DNA of 8,204 bases from Elusimicrobiota bacterium. GTDB taxonomy: Bacteria > Elusimicrobiota > Endomicrobiia > CG1-02-37-114 > JAHJSO01. This document shows positions 5,345 to 8,204 of this stretch, one piece after another (positions within the stretch are counted from its first letter, which is position 1; each line of letters opens with the position of its first letter). The DNA lies in the NCBI GenBank assembly GCA_018830385.1, contig JAHJSO010000205.1, forward strand, positions 1 through 8,204. The letters run 5' to 3'. Made by a program: the position numbers and the translations under genes. A model generated the notes under the pieces. That model saw only the letters and a list, made by a program, of their open reading frames with translations, was not told the DNA's origin and did no database searches.

Positions 5345-6964
5345 ATGACTCCGAATCCCGGCACGAATCCAGGCATACAAAAATATATCCCCGTTGTTTT
5401 AATTTCTGCCATTTTCCTGGGATTTTCGTTATACAATATCCCGGTTCCCGGGGTGCATCCCGACGAGGCGTTAAACCAATACTGGTTCTGGAATGCATTG
5501 AAGGAAAACAATGTGTGGGAGGGGGAATCCCACATCACCCTGTTCAATCAGAAGATTCCAATTATGCAGGGACATTACGCCTCGCCCGCGTATTTTCATG
5601 TCCCGCTGTTGCTGACGCTTGGCCCCGGCGTCCTGTCTATGCGGCTCAGCACGATAATCGTCGGATTGCTCGGCATTTTTCTTTTGTACTTACTCTGCGA
5701 ATACTGGTTTAACAGGAAGACCGCCTTTATTGCATCCCTTCTTACGGCAGTCAGCCCGGCGTATCTTATGTGGAACAGGAATCCGCTTGATGCCCGCCAG
5801 ATGTATATGGTGGTTGTTTTTTTACTCGCCCTTTACCTTTTTACTCTGTATGTCAAAAAAAGGAGTCCATTCTTTCTATACGGCGGCGCCTTCCTGTTGG
5901 GCATTGGCTTGTGGACCAAAATACCGTTTATCTGGTTTATACTCGGCCTTTTTATTATAAAGTTTTTGTTTAAGATAAGATTCAGCAGAACGGAATCAGT
6001 TGAGTTCACCGGTTCATTTGTTCTCGGCGCTTCACCGCTGATATGGGCGAACCTGACCTCTGGCTTCCAGACGGTGCGGCTGGTACTGGGCAGTTTAACC
6101 GCCCCCACCTGGGCGGGGGTCAAAAACCCGGATTTCATAAACAATTTTCTTGTCAGAGCCCGGCAGTTTATTGATTGTTTAAGGGGTTTTATTTACTGGG
6201 AGATGTCGGACTCGGGGCTTGCACACACGTTTAGTTTTAACGAACTCTATCCGCCCATTTTTTTCCTGGCAGTGGTTTTCGGGATAATTTATCTAATTAA
6301 AAAAAGGGCGGTCGTACCCGTCGTACCCAGGAAACCAATAATTTTTCTTTTTATTATATTTTCAGTTGTGTTCGTCGGTCTCTGCTTTACGATATCAACG
6401 CTCGGACAACACTCGCTCGGAATTCTATTCCCCGTTCCCCAGGTTATCGTCGCGGTGTTTGCAGGTTATTCCCTGGAAAAATCCAGGTGGCAAAAGGTTA
6501 CAAGAATTGTTTTTCTTGCAGCACTAATTTCTTTGGACACAGCAGTAATCTTCCAGTATTTCAGGGCATACGGGAAGACCGGCGGTCATGGTGTATTTTC
6601 AACAGTAATTTATGATTTGACCGACTATTTAGAAAAAAACGAAATCAGGCGGCCCTATTCACTTGACTGGGGACTATCATGGACGGTGCCAGTAATCACG
6701 AACTGGAGGGTTTTACCCGTTGAACTGATTTACGATTACATTGGTAAATCAGATTTTGGTGAAGAAATAAAACACCTGTCCACTGAACAGGGAAAAATGT
6801 ATTTCATCGCCTATAGTAAGAATTTATCCCCCGCAAGCCAAAGATTGCAGTGTTACGAGAAAATAAAAGAGGTATTCAAAAAAAGGATTATTGAAGAGAG
6901 AATGTTTCATAACCGTGTAGGTGCCCCCTGTTATAGATTATTGGTATTAAAAGGCAACGGTTAG
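5345..6964 (+). CDS. GT-C fold membrane glycosyltransferase (GT39/ArnT/PMT-like)
   Basis: A polytopic inner-membrane enzyme of 539 residues that would transfer a sugar from a polyprenyl-phosphate donor to an acceptor on the periplasmic side. Residues are counted from ATG 5345. A first membrane helix (about 15-31, IPVVLISAIFLGFSLY) is followed by the loop motif VPGVHPDEA with acidic pair D40-E41, the metal/donor signature of GT-C enzymes. Many further hydrophobic helices follow (for example STIIVGLLGIFLLYLL, VVVFLLALYLFTLYV, IIFLFIIFSVVFVGLCF). MWNRNPLDARQ (142-152) matches the conserved second loop of the family. The last about 120 residues form a soluble periplasmic domain. AAAGGTGG (5333-5340) is a good ribosome site four bases before 5345. 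The in-frame ATG at 5306 would add 13 residues encoded by repeat R and is rejected. The heptosyltransferase gene follows 15 bases after the stop. Confidence 0.83.
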   Translation: MTPNPGTNPGIQKYIPVVLISAIFLGFSLYNIPVPGVHPDEALNQYWFWNALKENNVWEGESHITLFNQKIPIMQGHYASPAYFHVPLLLTLGPGVLSMRLSTIIVGLLGIFLLYLLCEYWFNRKTAFIASLLTAVSPAYLMWNRNPLDARQMYMVVVFLLALYLFTLYVKKRSPFFLYGGAFLLGIGLWTKIPFIWFILGLFIIKFLFKIRFSRTESVEFTGSFVLGASPLIWANLTSGFQTVRLVLGSLTAPTWAGVKNPDFINNFLVRARQFIDCLRGFIYWEMSDSGLAHTFSFNELYPPIFFLAVVFGIIYLIKKRAVVPVVPRKPIIFLFIIFSVVFVGLCFTISTLGQHSLGILFPVPQVIVAVFAGYSLEKSRWQKVTRIVFLAALISLDTAVIFQYFRAYGKTGGHGVFSTVIYDLTDYLEKNEIRRPYSLDWGLSWTVPVITNWRVLPVELIYDYIGKSDFGEEIKHLSTEQGKMYFIAYSKNLSPASQRLQCYEKIKEVFKKRIIEERMFHNRVGAPCYRLLVLKGNG

Positions 6965-6979
6965 CGGGTATCCTGAAAA

Positions 6980-7972
6980 ATGAACACCCTGCTTATTAAA
7001 CTCGCCGCGGAGGGGGATGTGTTGAGGACAACCCCTTTACTTTACGGGCTAAAGGACAAATATCCCGGTGCCGGGATAACTTGGCTTACAGAAAAAAATG
7101 CGGTGCCTGTTCTTGAAAATAATGATTTTATAGACGAGATTTTAACAATCGGGGAACCCCGGTCGCGATGCTCTCTAAAAAATTATTATAATCTTGTCAT
7201 CAACCTTGACAAAGACACAAGGGCGCTGAAAATTGCAACGGGACTGGATGCATGGGAGAAATTCGGGTTTGGAATTAAGGGGGGCAGAATCGTTGCGTTA
7301 AACAGTGGGTCGGAATACGCAGTCCGGCTGGGGCTTGATGATGAATTAAAATTCAGGCGGAACAAAAAGACATATCAGGAAGTTGTTTTTGAACAGTGCC
7401 GCCTGCGTTACGCAGGACAGCCGTATATACTCAATCTTTCGGAAAGGCAGGTAAAATTTTCAGAAAATTTCCTGAAAAGGCACAAAGGTATAAGGCGCAG
7501 TTTTAAAATCGGGCTGAATACAGGTTGCGGGCCCAAATATCCGAAAAAGAAATGGACTATTGACGGTTTTGTCAAACTGGCAACCGCCCTACGCAATGCC
7601 GGAGATACCCAAATATTGCTGCTCGGCGGTTTGAGGGAAGTTAAAAGGAATAAAGAAATAAAACAAAAAATAAAATTTCCGGTTATTGATACAGGGACTA
7701 ACAATTCACTGAGCGATTTTATTTCCATAATTAATTGTTGTGATTTGGTAGTCACCGGGGATACGGTCGCAATGCATATTGCAATAGCGCTTAAGAAAAA
7801 GGTTGTAGCGTTATTCGGCCCGACATCCCCCGGTGAAATAGATTTATACAACAGGGGGATAAAGGTTGTTTCAAAAATTCACTGTGCCCCCTGCTATAAA
7901 AACGCCTGCGATAAAAAGCCCGACTGTATGAGTTTGATAACGGCGGACGAGGTTTTTAATAGTGTCAAATGA
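6980..7972 (+). CDS. GT9 family heptosyltransferase (ADP-heptose:LPS type), 3' end recut by repeat R
   Basis: A 330-residue cytoplasmic GT-B glycosyltransferase. The N-terminal Rossmann domain starts LLIKLAAEGDVLRTTPLL (4-21), the family's (K/R)xGDVLxTTP acceptor-side motif. The second domain opens at KIGLNTGCGPKYPKKKW (176-192). The donor-binding motif is DLVVTGDTVAMHIAIAL (255-271) with VVALFGPTSPGE (276-287). The usual GT9 tail CAPCYKNACDKKPDCM carries cysteines at 302, 305, 310 and 316. Such enzymes add heptose, or a related sugar from a nucleotide donor, to LPS core or another surface glycan. The final codons GTC AAA TGA lie inside repeat R, so the native C-terminus beyond about residue 328 has been replaced. 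Family members often run on with another helix, so a few residues may be lost, probably without harm. No clear Shine-Dalgarno precedes the ATG; it is probably coupled to the GT-C gene 15 bases upstream. Confidence 0.9.
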   Translation: MNTLLIKLAAEGDVLRTTPLLYGLKDKYPGAGITWLTEKNAVPVLENNDFIDEILTIGEPRSRCSLKNYYNLVINLDKDTRALKIATGLDAWEKFGFGIKGGRIVALNSGSEYAVRLGLDDELKFRRNKKTYQEVVFEQCRLRYAGQPYILNLSERQVKFSENFLKRHKGIRRSFKIGLNTGCGPKYPKKKWTIDGFVKLATALRNAGDTQILLLGGLREVKRNKEIKQKIKFPVIDTGTNNSLSDFISIINCCDLVVTGDTVAMHIAIALKKKVVALFGPTSPGEIDLYNRGIKVVSKIHCAPCYKNACDKKPDCMSLITADEVFNSVK

Positions 7973-8020
7973 TGCAAGACCTGACCCCACTATTAAATAA
8001 CGGTGGACGAGGTTTTTAAC
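7937..8020 (+). repeat. Tandem duplication (60-bp period) of the GT9 gene tail
   Basis: The 24 bases at 7937-7960 (ATAACGGCGGACGAGG, then TTTTTAAT), which encode ITADEVFN of the heptosyltransferase, recur at 7997-8020 with two substitutions. Each copy runs directly into a repeat R sequence. The second copy is outside the annotated GT9 frame because the first R copy already gave a stop. The exact 60-base offset and the gene-plus-repeat content suggest recombination or re-insertion involving repeat R. Confidence 0.85.
7963..7988 (-). repeat. Repeat R copy 6 (long type), supplying the GT9 stop codon
   Basis: TGTCAAATGATGCAAGACC followed by TGACCCC on the + strand. In the GT9 frame it reads GTC AAA TGA, so the last two codons and the stop come from the repeat. 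It is a complete long-type copy like copy 2 on the other strand. Confidence 0.88.
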
Positions 8021-8039
8021 AAATGTCAAGACCTGACCC
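8021..8039 (-). repeat. Repeat R copy 7 (truncated, short type), overlapping the GT2 start
   Basis: AAATGTCAAGACCTGACCC on the + strand lacks the outer TGTC of a full copy. Its ATG (8023-8025) opens the frame MSRPDP, which continues without a break into the glycosyltransferase 2 domain. Confidence 0.8.
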
Positions 8040-8204
8040 TATTATTATTAGTGCAGTAATTATCACATACAAAAGGCTGGGGCATCTTAAGGAATGCCTT
8101 GAAAGTATTTACGCACACACCCCACATGTCAAATGTCAAGACCTGACCCCAGATCCCACTCCACAAAATGATGAATGGGAGATGGTGGTCATAGTCAACG
8201 GCGA
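8023..8204 (+). CDS. GT2 family glycosyltransferase, N-terminal part (3' end outside window), carrying an in-frame repeat R
   Basis: Sixty codons run open to the window edge. IIISAVIITYKRLGHLKECL (7-26) and ESIYAHTP are the first strand and helix of a GT-A glycosyltransferase 2 domain (usual pattern SVVIITYNRxxxLxxCLESL). EWEMVVIVNG (51-60) is the second strand leading to the family's D-N-G/D-G-S site. GT2 enzymes add sugars from nucleotide donors in the cytoplasm and are common beside GT9 genes. Two oddities: the first residues MSRPDP come from a truncated repeat R, and residues 35-47 (HVKCQDLTPDPTP) come from a full copy inserted in frame between helix and strand. No Shine-Dalgarno precedes ATG 8023. 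If that start is not used, the first obvious later start is beyond the first strand, and the gene could be a pseudogene. Confidence 0.75.
   Translation, partial: MSRPDPIIISAVIITYKRLGHLKECLESIYAHTPHVKCQDLTPDPTPQNDEWEMVVIVNG
8127..8150 (-). repeat. Repeat R copy 8 (short type), inside the GT2 coding region
   Basis: TGTCAAATGTCAAGACC followed by TGACCCC on the + strand. Read in the GT2 frame it gives VKCQDLTP with no stop. CCAC at 8122-8125 recurs at 8161-8164, exactly 39 bases (13 codons) apart; removing one 39-base unit restores the uninterrupted reading HTP-QNDEWEM, as expected for the family. Confidence 0.88.

Noticed and set aside
7408..7851. 147-codon open frame on the - strand inside the heptosyltransferase gene
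   Set aside because: It is antisense to a well-conserved GT9 domain and shows no family motifs; it is a shadow of the real gene.
301..8150. CRISPR array from the recurring 24-28-base repeats
   Set aside because: The copies are irregularly spaced over kilobases, occur in both orientations, overlap genes and accompany a RAYT transposase; no cas genes are present.

Overview
The window looks like part of a surface-glycan (LPS or O-antigen type) biosynthesis region from an uncultured Gram-negative-type bacterium. All supported genes lie on the + strand. An ADP-heptose:LPS heptosyltransferase-like gene (GT9) argues for an outer membrane. The dense REP-like repeats with their own Y1 transposase resemble what I recall from candidate-phylum metagenome genomes such as Omnitrophota. 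That placement is memory and inference; no marker gene fixes the taxon.

Layout, left to right. 3-230 is the 3' end of a TPR-protein gene. 231-481 is a repeat-filled gap with one palindromic REP-like unit and two copies of a second repeat, called repeat R here. 482-2080 encodes a radical SAM protein with a probable N-terminal cobalamin-binding-like region. 2103-3190 is a unit bounded by perfect 26-bp inverted copies of R. It encodes a REP-associated tyrosine transposase (RAYT, HUH/Y1 family) with a DnaA domain IV-like tail, preceded by a promoter whose -35 sits in a half-copy of R. 3207-3265 is a strong nested inverted repeat in the leader of a secreted beta-sandwich (concanavalin/laminin-G-like) protein at 3299-4120. 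4121-4290 shows nothing convincing. A doubtful 51-residue ORF at 4291-4446 precedes a SAM-dependent methyltransferase (4451-5266). Then come a GT-C membrane glycosyltransferase (5345-6964), a GT9 heptosyltransferase (6980-7972) and the 5' part of a GT2 glycosyltransferase (8023 to the window end).

How the genes work together (inference): GT9 and GT2 would extend a lipid-linked or core glycan from nucleotide sugars in the cytoplasm. The GT-C enzyme would add sugar from a polyprenyl-phosphate donor on the periplasmic side. The methyltransferase and radical SAM protein could modify sugars or lipids.

The most interesting feature is repeat R. It has seven near-complete copies plus fragments in 8.2 kb. 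The three copies left of the transposase face one way, and all those to its right face the other. At the right end, R enters coding sequence: it supplies the stop codon of the GT9 gene, apparently supplies the start codon of the GT2 gene (MSRPDP), and sits in frame inside the GT2 catalytic domain as an extra 13 residues. The GT9 gene tail plus its R copy is also tandemly duplicated with a 60-bp period.
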